Positions 17,344 through 25,444 of a stretch of DNA of 64,000 nucleotides are shown here, in pieces (position 1 is the first letter of the stretch; the number at the start of each line of letters is the position of its first letter). Location: assembly GCF_900112065.1 (NCBI RefSeq), contig NZ_FOKE01000012.1:88966-152965 (forward strand), read 5' to 3'. Position numbers and translations under genes: made by a program. The notes beneath the pieces are model-generated. The model worked only from the letters and a program-made list of their open reading frames with translations. It did not search any database and was not told the DNA's origin. This DNA comes from Cohnella sp. OV330 (GTDB lineage: Bacteria > Bacillota > Bacilli > Paenibacillales > Paenibacillaceae).

Positions 17344-18168
17344 ATGAGATCGCGATACAAGACAGGCATTTGGATCTTTTTTCTGATCGTCGCCCTCCTG
17401 CAGCTGTTCCCGCTGATCTGGCTGGTCGACTTCTCTTTTAACAGCAGCGCGGACTTCTACTCCGACCACATCCTGAAGTGGCCGACCGATCCGCAATGGC
17501 AGAACTACAAGAACGCCTGGATCGACGGCAAGTTCCTGAAGTACTTCCTAAACAGCGTCCTGGTATCCGGCGTCACGATCGTGCTCACCGTCGTATTGTC
17601 GCTGACGCTGTCGTATGCGTTCACCCGAATGCAGTGGCGGATGCGCTCCTTCTTTTTCTCCGTCATCCTGCTCGGCATCATGATTCCGATCCATGCGACG
17701 CTGCTGCCGAACTTCGCCATCTTCAAGCAGCTTGGCCTGACCGATTCGTACCTGGGCCTCATCTTGCCGTACACGGCCGTCTCCGTCCCGCTCGGCACGT
17801 TCATGCTGACGGGCTTCCTGCGGAGCATTCCAAAGGCGGTCGAAGAATCGGCCGTTATGGACGGCTGCAGCATCTACCGCATCGTCTTCCAGATCATCGC
17901 GCCGCTCATGGCGCCTGCGCTCGTGACGGTCGTCGTCACGACGTTCCTGAACTGCTGGAACGAGTTCATCATGGCTTCGACGTTCCTCAGCAAGGACGCG
18001 CTCAAGACGCTGCCCTTCTCGGTCATGAACTTCGCGGGCCAGTACTCGTCCGACTACGGCTCACAGTTCGCCGTCATGGTGCTGACCAGCGTGCCGGCGA
18101 TCGTCATCTACGCGCTGTTCAACGAGCAGATCACCAAGGGCGTTACGGCCGGCGCGGTAAAGGGTTAA
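17344..18168 (+). CDS. Sugar ABC transporter permease (MalG/CUT1 type)
   Basis: 274-residue permease. Spans include WIFFLIVALLQLFPLIWLVD and VLVSGVTIVLTVVLSLTLSY; the EAA loop is KAVEESAVMDGCSIYRIVFQ; the C-terminus is the CUT1-typical QITKGVTAGAVKG. TAAGGAGG lies 7 nt before ATG 17344. It is the last gene of the operon, followed by a strong terminator. The ATP-binding subunit must come from elsewhere, as with shared MsmX/MsmK-type ATPases. Confidence 0.94.
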   Translation: MRSRYKTGIWIFFLIVALLQLFPLIWLVDFSFNSSADFYSDHILKWPTDPQWQNYKNAWIDGKFLKYFLNSVLVSGVTIVLTVVLSLTLSYAFTRMQWRMRSFFFSVILLGIMIPIHATLLPNFAIFKQLGLTDSYLGLILPYTAVSVPLGTFMLTGFLRSIPKAVEESAVMDGCSIYRIVFQIIAPLMAPALVTVVVTTFLNCWNEFIMASTFLSKDALKTLPFSVMNFAGQYSSDYGSQFAVMVLTSVPAIVIYALFNEQITKGVTAGAVKG

Positions 18169-18210
18169 GACGATCGAAAAACGGTACAAACCAAGAACAT
18201 AAAGCAAAAA

Positions 18211-18249
18211 CGGGGCAAAGCAGATTCCCCTGCTTTGTCCCGTTTTTTT
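18211..18249 (+). terminator. Strong terminator of the ABC operon
   Basis: CGGGGCAAAGCAG and CTGCTTTGTCCCG form a 13-bp stem with one G-T pair, followed by TTTTTTT. The next gene is convergent, and the stem also has an A tract on the other side. Confidence 0.88.
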
Positions 18250-18256
18250 GGCTCTC

Positions 18257-18961
18257 TTAAATGCGAATCCCCTTATGCGCCAAGGCTTCGCGCAAAGCAT
18301 CGGCCATAATATCATAGCCCAGTACGTGCGGGTGAAGACCGTCGTCCGCAAGCTCTTCGCGCAGCCGGAGGCCGTCTTCCTTGGTCATCCGCGAATGGTA
18401 GTCGACATAGATAGCGCCTTGTTCGTCGGCTGCTTTCTGCAGATTCTCGTTCGCGCCGCGTATGCCTGCATTTCGCTCGTCATTGTGTCCCGATTGCGGC
18501 ATATCCGTCGGAAGGATCGAACAGACGATCGGTATAATATCGTTCTCTTTCGCCTTCTTGACCATTTCCTCGATATCGCTCACAATACCCGGAACGATTT
18601 GCTCCGCCGTTTTCCGGTCGCCTGCCGTCCAGCCGTCCATCGCCCAGAAGTTGTTCACGCCGATCTTGATCGCCACGCGCTTCGGCTTTAATTGGATCAC
18701 GTCGGCATCGAATCTTCGCAGCACATGGCTGCTGATGTCTCCGCCGATGCCCCGATTCACGATAAAGCGACCGCTGCGGCCAAAGTAGGCGTTGAGTTCC
18801 CACATATGCGTGATCGAGTCGCCGATAAATACGAAGTCAACCGGCACCTCGTGCGCGATCAAAATCTCGTTGCCGATATCAAACTCGCCTCTGCGGCTAT
18901 CCGCAGCTGCAGCCGTTGCAAAAAAGCCCGGCTTCACGATTTCCACGCGATTCGTCGTCAT
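18257..18961 (-). CDS. SGNH/GDSL-family esterase
   Basis: 234-residue cytoplasmic SGNH hydrolase without a signal peptide. The four blocks are visible: FIGDSITHMW (Ser), GIGGDISSHVLRRF (Gly), KIGVNNFWA (Asn) and ADDGLHPHVLGYD (Asp-His). Such enzymes often remove acetyl groups from carbohydrates. It lies 13 bp downstream of a GH88 hydrolase on the same strand, so deacetylation of an acidic oligosaccharide is a reasonable guess. Confidence 0.85.
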   Translation of the reverse strand: MTTNRVEIVKPGFFATAAAADSRRGEFDIGNEILIAHEVPVDFVFIGDSITHMWELNAYFGRSGRFIVNRGIGGDISSHVLRRFDADVIQLKPKRVAIKIGVNNFWAMDGWTAGDRKTAEQIVPGIVSDIEEMVKKAKENDIIPIVCSILPTDMPQSGHNDERNAGIRGANENLQKAADEQGAIYVDYHSRMTKEDGLRLREELADDGLHPHVLGYDIMADALREALAHKGIRI

Positions 18962-18974
18962 TTTCGGTTTCCTT

Positions 18975-20099
18975 TCACCAGGGCCTTAACCCGTTGTTCT
19001 TAAGCTTCAACAGCGCTTCGGCAAAATAATAATCGCCATAGATGAGCGGCGCATCGACGGCGATGTCCGCAGCAAAATATCCGGTCGCGTGAAGCAGCAG
19101 CCCTTGCTCATCCTCGTCCCATGCGCCGTAGTTTTCATGCAATGAACGAAGGATAAGCTCGGCGGCTTGCCGATACGCGCTCCCTTCCTCTTCGGATACG
19201 GCGGAGGCCAAATCTAGAAGTCCTGAAGCGGCGATCGCTGCCGCAGAGGAGTCCCTTGGCATCTCTTCCGCATCCGCTGGCAACCGAAAATCCCAATAAG
19301 GCACCGAGTCCGCCGGCAAATGATCCAGAAAAAAGCGCGCCACCTGCTTGGCAGCAACAAGGTACTTCTCCTTGCCCGTGTATGTATGGCTGAGCGCAAA
19401 CCCGTACAATGCCCATGCCGCGCCTCTTGCCCAAGCGGAATCCGCGGCATAGCCTTGGCCGGCCAGCGCGCCCCTCCGCTCGCCCGTCTCCGGATCGAAG
19501 CTGACGATATGATGAACGGAGCCGTCCGCTCGCAAAAATTCCCGAAGCACCGTATCCGCATGAATCTCGGCGATGAGCCGGTAACGCGGATCGTCGATTT
19601 CCTTCGAGGCCCAGTATAGGAGCGGCAGATTCATCATGCAGTCGATAATCGCCCAGCCGCTGTGATCCTCCCCGCCCCAATTCGGCCAAGCCCGGATAAA
19701 CCCGCCGGCCGGATTAAATCTGCCCGCCAACAGGCTGGCGGCCATCAATCCGTGGCGCTTGGCTTCCTCATCCTGCAGGAGCTTATATTGATTAATGCTG
19801 CTTAATCCGAACATAAACCCGACATCGTGATGCAACGCGTCAAACTCCCACAGCGTCCGGCTAATCTGCTGCTCGCACTGGACAGCCAAATCCTTTAATC
19901 GTTCATTTTGGGTTTCCTGATAGACCAACCAAAGCAGTCCAGGCCAGAATCCTGCGACCCAATCATGCGCAGGACTCCTATTGTAGCGGCCATTTACGGA
20001 GCCGTTCGGGAATGACGCTCCAATGTCGATGCTCGTTTTTTCGATCTTTTCGACGACCTGCCGCCACGCTTTTTCCGCCCAATTCGCCTGCGTATTCAT
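18975..20099 (-). CDS. Unsaturated glucuronyl hydrolase, glycoside hydrolase family 88
   Basis: 374-residue (alpha/alpha)6-barrel enzyme that removes the unsaturated uronic acid left by polysaccharide lyases through vinyl-ether hydration. Seen: HDWVAGFWPGLLWLVYQET, the catalytic-Asp regions ALHHDVGFMFGLSS and WAIIDCMMNLPLLYWAS, GYAADSAWARGAAWALYGFA, and YGDYYFAEALLKL at the end. ATG 20099 follows AAGGAGG by 7 nt. It has no signal peptide and so acts in the cytoplasm on imported oligosaccharides. It forms a two-gene unit with the SGNH esterase. Confidence 0.9.
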   Translation of the reverse strand: MNTQANWAEKAWRQVVEKIEKTSIDIGASFPNGSVNGRYNRSPAHDWVAGFWPGLLWLVYQETQNERLKDLAVQCEQQISRTLWEFDALHHDVGFMFGLSSINQYKLLQDEEAKRHGLMAASLLAGRFNPAGGFIRAWPNWGGEDHSGWAIIDCMMNLPLLYWASKEIDDPRYRLIAEIHADTVLREFLRADGSVHHIVSFDPETGERRGALAGQGYAADSAWARGAAWALYGFALSHTYTGKEKYLVAAKQVARFFLDHLPADSVPYWDFRLPADAEEMPRDSSAAAIAASGLLDLASAVSEEEGSAYRQAAELILRSLHENYGAWDEDEQGLLLHATGYFAADIAVDAPLIYGDYYFAEALLKLKNNGLRPW

Positions 20100-20224
20100 T
20101 TCAATCCCTCCTTCTGCCAAAGGATGCTTCGTTCATTATGGCAAAGAAAAAAAGAGAATTGAATGATTGGATTTCAAGGTTATGAACTTTCGTTAACAGG
20201 ATTAACCTCTCGCCAGGGCAAAAC

Positions 20225-20259
20225 GAAGAGCCCCCGCTCGCTCGAAGCGGGGGCTCTTC
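20225..20259 (-). terminator. Terminator of the GMC dehydrogenase operon
   Basis: GAAGAGCCCCCGCT and AGCGGGGGCTCTTC form a perfect 14-bp stem with a 7-nt loop. On the minus strand it is followed by CGTTTTG. It lies 12 bp after the dehydrogenase stop codon. Confidence 0.82.
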
Positions 20260-20270
20260 CTGTACCTGAC

Positions 20271-21986
20271 TTACACCAAACTGCCGCCCTTTTGCCGATA
20301 CTTGAGGATCCCCTCGGACGCGCGGAAGGCGAGCGCGCCGACCGTATCGGTCGGATTGTAGCCCGAGTTGTGCGGGAAGGCGCTGGCACCGACGACGAAT
20401 ACGTTTTCCGCGTCCCACATTTGCAGGTACGTGTTGACCGCCGACGTATCGGGCGAGGCGCCCATCACGACGCCGCCGGTATTGTGCGTCGACTGGTACG
20501 TCGTGATCTCGTACGGGCCGAGCTCCTTGAGCTGGTCGATATGGCTCGCGCCCATCTCCTTGACGATCTCCGCGCACTTGCCCGACAGGTACAGCGCGAG
20601 CTGGCGATCCTGCTCCTCGAAGTCGAAGGTGAGCCGCACGAGCGGATCCCCGTACGCATCCTTGTATGTAGGATCAAGGTCAAGGAAGTGGTGGCGGAAC
20701 GGCATGCACGATCCCTGTCCGCCGACGGACAGGAAGCGATTGGCGTACTTGACCGAGTTGGCCTTGAACTCCGCCCCCCAGGATGCGGTCCCTCCGGGCA
20801 CGGGGTTGTTCGCGATCGGTCGCATGCCGGTCTGGCTGAGGCTGATCGAGCCCCCATGGATAAACTTCAGGTCGGTGTGGTCGAAGTTGTCCCCGTTGTA
20901 ATCGTCCAGCGAAACGCCGAGAGAACCCGCGCCCGCGTACGTGTTGAACTGCTTGTCGTCGAAAAATCCGGCCGCGTTGCCCTTCAGCACCTGGTACGCG
21001 TAGTTGCGGCCGATCACGCCCGTCCCGCTCGCGGGATCGTACGGCTTGCCGAGCCCCGACATCAGCATCAGCTTGACGTTGTTGAACACGTAGCTGGTGA
21101 CGACGACGATGTCCGCCGGCTGCACGAGCTCCTCGCCCGTCGTGACGTCCGTGTACATGACGCCGGTCGCCTTGCCGCCTTGGTGCAGGATGCGGCGCAC
21201 GTGCGAGTGCGTGCGAATCTCGAACTTGCCGGTCTTCAGCGCCACGGGGAGCACGGTGACGACCGGATCCGCCTTCGCGCCGTACTCGCAGCCGAAGCGC
21301 TCGCAGAACGCGCAGTACTGGCAGGCGGCACGGGAAATGCCGTCCGGGTTCGTGTAGGCCTCCGACAGATTGGCGGACGGCATCATATACGGATGGAGCT
21401 TCAGCTTGGACGCCGCGTCGCTGAACATGCTGAGCGCGGGCGACTTCTTCATCGGCGGCGTCGGGTAGTCGGCCGAGCGCTTGCCGCCGAGCGGGTTGGG
21501 CTCCCCCGAGATGCCGGCAAGCTTTTCGAACTTGTCGTAATAAGGCTCCATCTCGTCGTAGGTGAGGCCCCAGTCCTGAATGGTCATGCCGTCCGGAATT
21601 TTGTTTTTGCCGTATCGCTCGATCGTCTTGGTCCGGATCTCAAAGTCGTACGGAAGGAAACGGTAGGTTTGACCGTTCCAGTGGACGCCCGCTCCGCCGA
21701 GCCCTTCGCCCAGCAGGAACGAGCCGTACGAACGCATCGGCAGCGCGCGGATTTTCTCCGTGCTTCGGAAAGTGACCGTGTCCTTCGACAAATCCTGCAT
21801 CAGCTCGTACCGCAGCCCGTAGCGCAGCTCGTCGTGGACCATAAAGTAGTCTTCCGTCTTGCGCTCCTTGCCCCGCTCCAGGCCCACGACGTTCAGTCCG
21901 CTCTTCGTCAGCTCGGCGGCGATGATGCCGCCCGCCCAGCCGACGCCCACGATGACGACGTCCGTTTTCGGCAGCGTTTTGGCCAT
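20271..21986 (-). CDS. GMC-family flavoprotein dehydrogenase, large subunit (gluconate 2-dehydrogenase-like)
   Basis: 571-residue FAD enzyme. Seen: N-terminal dinucleotide fold VVIVGVGWAGGIIAAELTKS, GEGLGGAGVHWNGQTYRF, a Cys cluster CQYCAFCERFGCEYGAKADP, and the C-terminal GMC segment STHNTGGVVMGASP ... NSGYNPTDTVGALAFRASEG with catalytic His/Asn. It has no signal peptide of its own. The gene 22 bp upstream encodes a Tat-signal small subunit, so the pair is probably exported folded as a complex, as in membrane gluconate/sorbitol dehydrogenases. The exact sugar or sugar-acid substrate is unknown. Confidence 0.85.
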   Translation of the reverse strand: MAKTLPKTDVVIVGVGWAGGIIAAELTKSGLNVVGLERGKERKTEDYFMVHDELRYGLRYELMQDLSKDTVTFRSTEKIRALPMRSYGSFLLGEGLGGAGVHWNGQTYRFLPYDFEIRTKTIERYGKNKIPDGMTIQDWGLTYDEMEPYYDKFEKLAGISGEPNPLGGKRSADYPTPPMKKSPALSMFSDAASKLKLHPYMMPSANLSEAYTNPDGISRAACQYCAFCERFGCEYGAKADPVVTVLPVALKTGKFEIRTHSHVRRILHQGGKATGVMYTDVTTGEELVQPADIVVVTSYVFNNVKLMLMSGLGKPYDPASGTGVIGRNYAYQVLKGNAAGFFDDKQFNTYAGAGSLGVSLDDYNGDNFDHTDLKFIHGGSISLSQTGMRPIANNPVPGGTASWGAEFKANSVKYANRFLSVGGQGSCMPFRHHFLDLDPTYKDAYGDPLVRLTFDFEEQDRQLALYLSGKCAEIVKEMGASHIDQLKELGPYEITTYQSTHNTGGVVMGASPDTSAVNTYLQMWDAENVFVVGASAFPHNSGYNPTDTVGALAFRASEGILKYRQKGGSLV

Positions 21987-22008
21987 AATCGCTTCTGTCC
22001 TCTCCGCC

Positions 22009-22785
22009 TTAGTGGGCGCTTAGATGGTCTTGCAGGCTGCTCGGCGCGATGACCGAGAAGTCCTTGTCGATGACGTCCGCGTAGCTCATCTGGTTGCCGG
22101 GATAGCTTCGCATCTTCCAGCCGTTCATGTCCGCGTTGCCGCCGTACAGCGGATCGCTGTACGCGCCCTCGAGCGTGCTGCTCCGCAGCATTTTGAAAAA
22201 TCCGCTCGCCGAGATCGTCGTCAGCTTCACCTCGTCGGACTCGAACGCCCTCAATACCTCGTCCTGCTGCTCGGGCGCGAGCGCCGCGAAGCCCTTGGTG
22301 AACTTCGTCTGGCTGTAGTTTTCCAATTCGCGCAGCCCGATCTCGAACATTTCCCGCCGCTTCAGCCGGCCTTGATAGCCCTGAACCTTTTCCCCCGCAT
22401 AAAAGGGCGGCGACATATACTCCCTGGAATTGAATCCCCATTCGCCGGCCAGCTGGTGGTCGATAAAAAACGGAACGCCGAGCGCGATCGCGCCGGGACC
22501 GGCGTCGTCCGCCGGAAAGATCCGCTCCGTAGCCGCGGACACGATGCCAAGCTGCTCCTGATTAAAGAACATGGGCGCGCGATTGTAATTTTTAACCTCG
22601 GCCGCCGTGCCTTCGCCCGTTTGCGGAGCGGTCTCATTCTTCTTCGACGGCCGGATCAGGCTGCCGAGCGCTCCGCCCACGATGACGCCGCCGACCGCAT
22701 AGCCGGCCTGGACGAGAAACTTCCGCCGGGAAGGCTGCTCGACCTTGTCGCGGCCGGAGCCGCCCGTTTGATTCGGGTCAGCCAT
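22009..22785 (-). CDS. Gluconate 2-dehydrogenase subunit 3-like protein with Tat signal
   Basis: 258-residue small subunit. A twin-arginine signal SRRKFLVQAGYAVGGVIVGG (residues ~19-38) is followed by a subunit-3 domain (FFNQEQLGIVSAATERIFPA, FFIDHQLAGEWGF, GLRELENYSQTKFTKGFAAL). GGAGGTG lies upstream of ATG 22785. It probably carries the flavoprotein encoded downstream across the membrane. The usual third subunit, a cytochrome c, is absent from this operon. Confidence 0.85.
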   Translation of the reverse strand: MADPNQTGGSGRDKVEQPSRRKFLVQAGYAVGGVIVGGALGSLIRPSKKNETAPQTGEGTAAEVKNYNRAPMFFNQEQLGIVSAATERIFPADDAGPGAIALGVPFFIDHQLAGEWGFNSREYMSPPFYAGEKVQGYQGRLKRREMFEIGLRELENYSQTKFTKGFAALAPEQQDEVLRAFESDEVKLTTISASGFFKMLRSSTLEGAYSDPLYGGNADMNGWKMRSYPGNQMSYADVIDKDFSVIAPSSLQDHLSAH

Positions 22786-22910
22786 CCTTTCACCTCCACT
22801 TTTCGTTCCGGATTTTCCCTATTAGTTTTTTCCAAAATTAAGTCCTTATGCATTCCCGTCGGCTGGCCATGCTAACTTTAAACCAATCCAATATAAGGTG
22901 GAGATTCGCT

Positions 22911-23657
22911 ATGGCAACCGCAATCGCAACCAAGCGCCGGATGCTCGCGATCGCCTGCGCGGCAGGCGTGCTGACGCTGACGGCTTGCCAGAGCCACAGC
23001 CTGCGCGAGCAGTCGGCGAGGCAAGCGGCAGATGCGCAGCGCATCGTCGACGATCGTCTCAAGCTCAAGTCCGTTCAACCGCCCCAGATCGCCGGCCTGC
23101 ACGATCCGGCGGTCATCCCGAGCGTCGATCGGGACAAGACGCGGACGACCAACCAATACGGCGCGACGGGACAAGGCATGGGCAACGGCGTGATGAGCCG
23201 GATCGGCAGCTCGGGCCTGCGCGGCCGCGGCGCCTCCTCCGACCTCGAGGCCGAGCTTGCCGGCGCCGGGCTGGCAGGCGTTCGCGTGCTGGTCGCGAAC
23301 GATACCGTGTTCCTCGCGGCCAAGGACCGCGGACCGTCCGCCTCCTCGACGGATCACCTGCAGCGCAAGCTGCTCAGCAATACCGGCGGCCTGTCCGGCA
23401 AAGGCCCCGAGCCCGGCCCGCACGGCGGCGTCGGCATCAACGGCGCCAAGTCCGACGCGGCCGACGAGCTCGCCCAAGCCGAGCGATGGCTGAAGGACCG
23501 AGGCGCCGGCGAGCGCATCGTCACCGTCGCGAGCCCGGAAGCCGTCGCGCTGATCGATCGCCTGCGGGCGCAGGGCGCGGACGGGACCTCCGGCAGCTAC
23601 GACCGGGACATCGCGCAGCTGATGCGGTTGGCTGCGGCGGCAAAGAGCGGCCGCTAA
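22911..23657 (+). CDS. YhcN/YlaJ-like sporulation lipoprotein
   Basis: 248 residues from ATG 22911 (GGTGGAG upstream; the longer in-frame start at 22848 lacks a site). Signal peptide with lipobox TLTACQSH. The body has a region resembling the YhcN/YlaJ domain (LEAELAGAGLAGVRVLVAND followed by VFLAAKD), a Gly/Ser/Pro-rich linker, and a final helical segment (RIVTVASPEAVALIDRLRAQ). Family members are spore-associated lipoproteins of unclear function. The assignment is by overall pattern and is moderate. Confidence 0.55.
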   Translation: MATAIATKRRMLAIACAAGVLTLTACQSHSLREQSARQAADAQRIVDDRLKLKSVQPPQIAGLHDPAVIPSVDRDKTRTTNQYGATGQGMGNGVMSRIGSSGLRGRGASSDLEAELAGAGLAGVRVLVANDTVFLAAKDRGPSASSTDHLQRKLLSNTGGLSGKGPEPGPHGGVGINGAKSDAADELAQAERWLKDRGAGERIVTVASPEAVALIDRLRAQGADGTSGSYDRDIAQLMRLAAAAKSGR

Positions 23658-23681
23658 TGCCGCATCATGAATGACGAAACG

Positions 23682-23733
23682 AAGAAAAGCGACGCCCATC
23701 CCCCTCTTTTGTGGGACAGGCGTCGCTTTTCTT
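23682..23733 (+). terminator. Terminator of the YhcN-like gene
   Basis: AAGAAAAGCGACGCC and GGCGTCGCTTTTCTT flank a 22-nt loop. The 15-bp arms are complementary and the T-rich arm serves as the tract. Confidence 0.75.
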
Positions 23734-23829
23734 CATGCAGGAACATCTTCGGGATTGACGAATTAACTAGAAAGGCAATAACTTGGAAAAATTTGATATG
23801 TACACTTTACTCGAACGGAGTGAATAAGG

Positions 23830-24219
23830 ATGGATAACCCGATCCTTTCAAAGTTAGAACACATGCAAATTCCGGTAAAAGATTTGAATGACTCTGTTAA
23901 TTGGTATGTAACAAACCTAGGATTTCAATTAACGGGCAAATCGGACGAACATCATCATGCGTTTTTATCCTTGCAAGAAGGCCCCATGCTTATGTTATGG
24001 GAGACTGCGGAAGAGACCAATGCAAACTTTGTTTTTAAAGGACAACAAATGCCGGTATTGCTTTATAACACGAAACAGATTCATCAATTGCACGATAAAT
24101 TGAAGTCCTTGCAGGTGGAAATTACCTTTTTTAAGGACGAAGGCTTCGGATGGGTTCTTAAATTCATGGATCTTAACGGAAACATGTGGGGAGTCATTCA
24201 ACTGAATGAGCGAAGCTGA
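23830..24219 (+). CDS. VOC-superfamily (glyoxalase/bleomycin-resistance-like) protein
   Basis: 129-residue single vicinal-oxygen-chelate domain: LEHMQIPVKDLNDSVNWYVT (first beta-alpha unit with a metal-ligand His), HHHAFLSLQEGPMLMLWETA, and FGWVLKFMDLNGNMWGVIQL near the end. GGAG precedes the ATG by 9 nt. Codon use is clearly more AT-rich than in the surrounding genes (AAA, GAT, TTA and AAT are frequent), suggesting recent acquisition. It has its own terminator and no operon partner. Substrate unknown. Confidence 0.75.
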   Translation: MDNPILSKLEHMQIPVKDLNDSVNWYVTNLGFQLTGKSDEHHHAFLSLQEGPMLMLWETAEETNANFVFKGQQMPVLLYNTKQIHQLHDKLKSLQVEITFFKDEGFGWVLKFMDLNGNMWGVIQLNERS

Positions 24220-24255
24220 GAAAGCGTCATAGCGACCAGTCCGAAGAATAAAGAA

Positions 24256-24291
24256 GGCTCCTGCGCTCGCATCGTTGCGAGCGCAGGAGCC
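24256..24291. terminator. Bidirectional terminator between VOC gene and gcvH
   Basis: GGCTCCTGCGCTCGCA and TGCGAGCGCAGGAGCC form a perfect 16-bp stem with a 4-nt loop between convergent genes. Confidence 0.82.
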
Positions 24292-24302
24292 CTTTGCGAA
24301 CT

Positions 24303-24695
24303 TTATTTGCCCGCGATCAGCGCCTCGTATTGCCCGGCGTCCATCAGGCCGCCGACCGCCTCCGCGGGGTCGCCTTCCACCTCGACCTCGACGATCCAGC
24401 CCTCTCCGTACGGATCGGCATTGACTTTCTCCGGCGAGGTTAGCAGCTCTTCGTTCACGCGCACGACTTTGCCGTCCACCGGGCTGAACAGATCCGACAC
24501 CGTCTTGACCGATTCGATCGTCCCCATCGGCTGGTTTGCCGCGAGCGCATCGCCTAAGCCCGGCAGTTCAACGAAAACGATGTCCCCCAGCAAACTCTGC
24601 GCGTAGTCGGTAATGCCGACCCGTACGACGGTCGCCGTCGCCTCCGCCCACTCATGCTCCTCCGTGTAGCCCAGTCCCGCCTTGATCTCGCTCAT
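24303..24695 (-). CDS. gcvH: Glycine cleavage system H protein
   Basis: 130-residue lipoyl carrier that moves the aminomethyl group between the P and T proteins of glycine cleavage and serves as a lipoate donor. Seen: YTEEHEWAEATATVVRVGIT and the lipoylation site IESVKTVSDLFSPVDG (Lys in ESVK). ATG 24695 was chosen because GAGAGG lies 9 nt upstream; the ATG three codons earlier is too close. The gene stands alone behind a tandem glycine riboswitch; gcvT and gcvP are not nearby. Confidence 0.95.
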   Translation of the reverse strand: MSEIKAGLGYTEEHEWAEATATVVRVGITDYAQSLLGDIVFVELPGLGDALAANQPMGTIESVKTVSDLFSPVDGKVVRVNEELLTSPEKVNADPYGEGWIVEVEVEGDPAEAVGGLMDAGQYEALIAGK

Positions 24696-24753
24696 CTTCG
24701 TCATCCTCTCGTTTATGGTGGTACCGCTGCCCGCCCAATTAACGCCGAACGGC

Positions 24754-24796
24754 AAAAAAGGACATAGCAACGGCAAGCTGCCGTATGCTCTGTCCC
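24754..24796 (-). terminator. Riboswitch-controlled terminator upstream of gcvH
   Basis: On the minus strand, GGGACAGAGCATACGGCA and TGCCGTTGCTATGTCC pair around a short loop and are followed by TTTTTTG. It starts immediately after the second aptamer, as expected for the expression platform of a glycine ON switch. Confidence 0.8.
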
Positions 24797-24980
24797 GGGT
24801 ACCTGAGAGATTAGACGAGGCCTTCCGCTCCGCCCTTACCCCTTTGGTGGCTGTTCGCTCTCTCCAGAGGCGCGTCGGATGACGGTACTTTTACCTGAGA
24901 GTTTGATCTCGCGGCCGGCGGACCGTCAAGACTTGCTCCTTCGGTGCCGCGCCTGTCGGCGCAGTCTCTCCCTGCCATCT
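24797..24980 (-). ncRNA. Tandem glycine riboswitch
   Basis: Two aptamers are visible on the minus strand. Aptamer 1 runs from GGGAGAGACTGCGCC (near 24972) through CACCGAAGGAGCAAGTC to CAAACTCTCAGGTAAAAG. Aptamer 2 runs from GGAGAGAGCGAACAGCC through CCAAAGGGGTAAGG to AATCTCTCAGGTACCCGGG. These GGAGAG ... CTCTCAGG segments and the joining loops are the class signature. It lies between a possible promoter near 25.0 kb and gcvH, with a terminator following. Confidence 0.93.
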
Positions 24981-25126
24981 TCATCCGCGATATTCGCTTT
25001 GACACGGATAGCTTAATTCACGCAGGGAATAGATGTCAATCGATTTGACGCAATCATACAAAATTCGACTATCCGGGGGTGACGAAATGTTTGACGTTAT
25101 GTAGAAAACATGCGCCGGCGAATGGA

Positions 25127-25306
25127 GCGGACACACGTTCCGCTAAGTAGCGGACATGCGCCTGCATGAGGGGCCGTGCGGACACACGATCCGTTATTTG
25201 CTTGAAAGGAAGCAATAAATAGCGCCGAAGGTATGATTAACGGTTCTGGTGTCCACAAGACCCCATTATCGCCCCCATTGCTACGAAATAGCGGATGCTG
25301 TGTCCG
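25127..25306. repeat. Mirror-symmetric intergenic repeat element, copy A
   Basis: Part of a ~460-bp gene-free stretch. Two reverse copies of the motif (25127-25147, 25178-25199) are followed by two forward copies (about 25235-25256, degenerate, and 25285-25306, GAAATAGCGGATGCTGTGTC). Like-oriented copies are 51 bp apart. A small central hairpin (TTGCTT ... AAGCAA) lies between the halves. The element sits between the 3' end of the response regulator gene and the gcvH riboswitch. Confidence 0.75.
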
Positions 25307-25444
25307 CTGCGAAGATGGTAAACGGGAGTTGCGTGGTTTCGGTTTCGGTTTCGGTGACGATGGCTTGGCTTGATAGCTTCGCGGCATGGGCGTACCGGTG
25401 GATTTGGCGGCTCCCTGGTTTCAGCGGCGTCGATAACACGCCGC

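Noticed and set aside
20163..22052. 629-residue plus-strand open frame opposite the GMC dehydrogenase
   Set aside because: Arg/Val/Asp-rich antisense shadow typical of high-GC genes; the minus strand encodes clear dehydrogenase motifs.
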